Shown: one piece after another, positions 39,418-40,010 of the stretch
How the letters are laid out: the number at the start of each line of letters is the position of its first letter
How positions within the stretch are numbered: the first letter of the stretch is position 1
Source: Actinomycetota bacterium
Lineage (GTDB): Bacteria; Actinomycetota; Thermoleophilia; Gaiellales; Gaiellaceae
Assembly (NCBI GenBank): GCA_003134505.1
Contig: PLBK01000023.1
Span: forward strand, 24,567-64,576
Length of the DNA: 40,010 nucleotides
Direction of reading: 5' to 3'
The notes under the pieces: generated by a model
Told to the model about the DNA's origin: nothing
Database searches by the model: none
What the model saw: only the letters and a program-made list of their open reading frames with translations
Translations under genes and position numbers: made by a program

Positions 39418-40010
39418 ATGGCGATCGCCGAGAATCGAAGCGCCGAAGGCCAGAAAGTCGTCGCCGACGACCGTGACTACCTGATCCACTCCTGGTCGGT
39501 GCAGTCGGCGCTCTCGCCGCTCGCGGTCGCCGGGGCCGAGGGCCGCTACTTCTGGAACTACGAAGGCAAGCGCTACCTCGACTTCGCGTCACAGCTCGTC
39601 AACGTCTCGATCGGCCACCAGCACCCGAAGGTGGTCGCGGCGATCAAGGAGCAGGCGGACACGCTCTGCACGATCGGCCCGCCGATGGCGAACGACAAGC
39701 GCTCGGAGGCGGCGCGGCTGATCGCAGGGGTGATGCCCGGCGACCTCGAGCGCACGTTCTTCACGAACGGCGGCGCCGAGGCGAACGAGAACGCGGTCAA
39801 GCTCGCGCGCTGGGTGACCGGCCGGCACAAGATCATCGCGCGCTACCGCTCCTACCACGGCGGCACGGCCGGCGCGGTGACGCTGACCGGCGATCCGCGG
39901 CGCTGGTTCGCCGAGCCCGGGATGCCCGGCGTCGTGCGGATGCTCGACCCGTACACCTACCGCTGCCCCGCGGGCCATCCCGACCCGTGCCCGGTCTGCT
40001 CGGGCGGCCC
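39418..40010 (+). CDS. class III (omega-type) aminotransferase, 3' end outside window
   Basis: The first 197 residues of a PLP-dependent fold-type I, class III aminotransferase; the gene continues past the window. Seen are HSWSVQSALSPLAVAGAEG, YEGKRYLDFASQLVNVSIGH, the cofactor-phosphate segment FFTNGGAEANENAVKLAR (114-131) and YRSYHGGTAGAVTLTGDPRR. The PLP lysine lies beyond the window. A Cys cluster (RCPAGHPDPCPVCSGG, 182-197) is a feature I associate with a subgroup near taurine- or beta-alanine-pyruvate transaminases. With the divergent semialdehyde dehydrogenase it would convert beta-alanine or 3-aminoisobutyrate to acyl-CoA. Confidence 0.92.
   Translation, partial: MAIAENRSAEGQKVVADDRDYLIHSWSVQSALSPLAVAGAEGRYFWNYEGKRYLDFASQLVNVSIGHQHPKVVAAIKEQADTLCTIGPPMANDKRSEAARLIAGVMPGDLERTFFTNGGAEANENAVKLARWVTGRHKIIARYRSYHGGTAGAVTLTGDPRRWFAEPGMPGVVRMLDPYTYRCPAGHPDPCPVCSGG

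Noticed and set aside
1-40010. Search for tRNA, rRNA, insertion sequences, phage genes and defence systems
   Set aside because: Apart from the toxin-antitoxin pair, none could be recognised by eye; a covariance-model scan would be needed to exclude small RNAs.

Overview
The window is GC-rich, gene-dense DNA from what looks like a high-GC actinobacterium. The evidence is many GTG and TTG starts, stop/start overlaps of the GTGA and ATGA kind, -10-like hexamers lying 6-8 bases before start codons (leaderless transcripts), a twin-arginine substrate-binding protein and actinobacterial-style permeases. A soil Thermoleophilia-type lineage would fit, but nothing here (no rRNA, no marker gene) fixes the taxon. 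I see no tRNA, rRNA, CRISPR array, insertion sequence or prophage gene.

Layout. 1-3601: a cut MmgE/PrpD gene and two acyl-CoA dehydrogenases in one overlapping plus-strand operon. 3599-4282: a FitAB/VapBC-type toxin-antitoxin pair; the toxin has no ATG/GTG/TTG start but has an ATT behind a good Shine-Dalgarno. 4279-11148 (minus): a lipoprotein, a UDP-GlcNAc 2-epimerase fused to a probable alpha/alpha-toroid domain, a PimA-like glycosyltransferase, an orphan ABC substrate-binding protein, a G3E GTPase and a small CxxC protein. 11183-12058: a polysaccharide-deacetylase-fold hydrolase resembling PgdA/PuuE/imidase enzymes. A perfect 32-bp palindrome separates it from a convergent secreted Asp-box propeller. 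13538-18188 (minus): a complete polyamine-type ABC importer with a clear promoter and several hairpins.

18404-30826 is the metabolic core. It holds an M20 N-carbamoyl-amino-acid/allantoate-type amidohydrolase, an NCS1 permease and an alpha/beta hydrolase (minus). Divergent to these are a creatininase-family and a cyclase-family hydrolase (plus). A six-gene minus operon follows, in transcription order GntR/FCD regulator, CaiB CoA-transferase, HyuA, HyuB, isochorismatase-fold amidohydrolase and DUF3891 protein. Together these give uptake, ATP-driven ring opening, N-carbamoyl hydrolysis and CoA activation. My reading is a catabolic system for a cyclic ureide, imide or lactam (hydantoin, N-methylhydantoin or creatinine-like); the substrate is not known.

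30982-40010: an MFS transporter divergent from an unknown acidic protein, a TIGR01777 epimerase, a small membrane protein divergent from a TetR regulator, and a less GC-rich stretch carrying a Cys-repeat surface propeller protein and a small unknown ORF. Last come methylmalonate/malonate-semialdehyde dehydrogenase and a divergent class III aminotransferase cut by the window end. The last two could take beta-alanine-type products to acyl-CoA.
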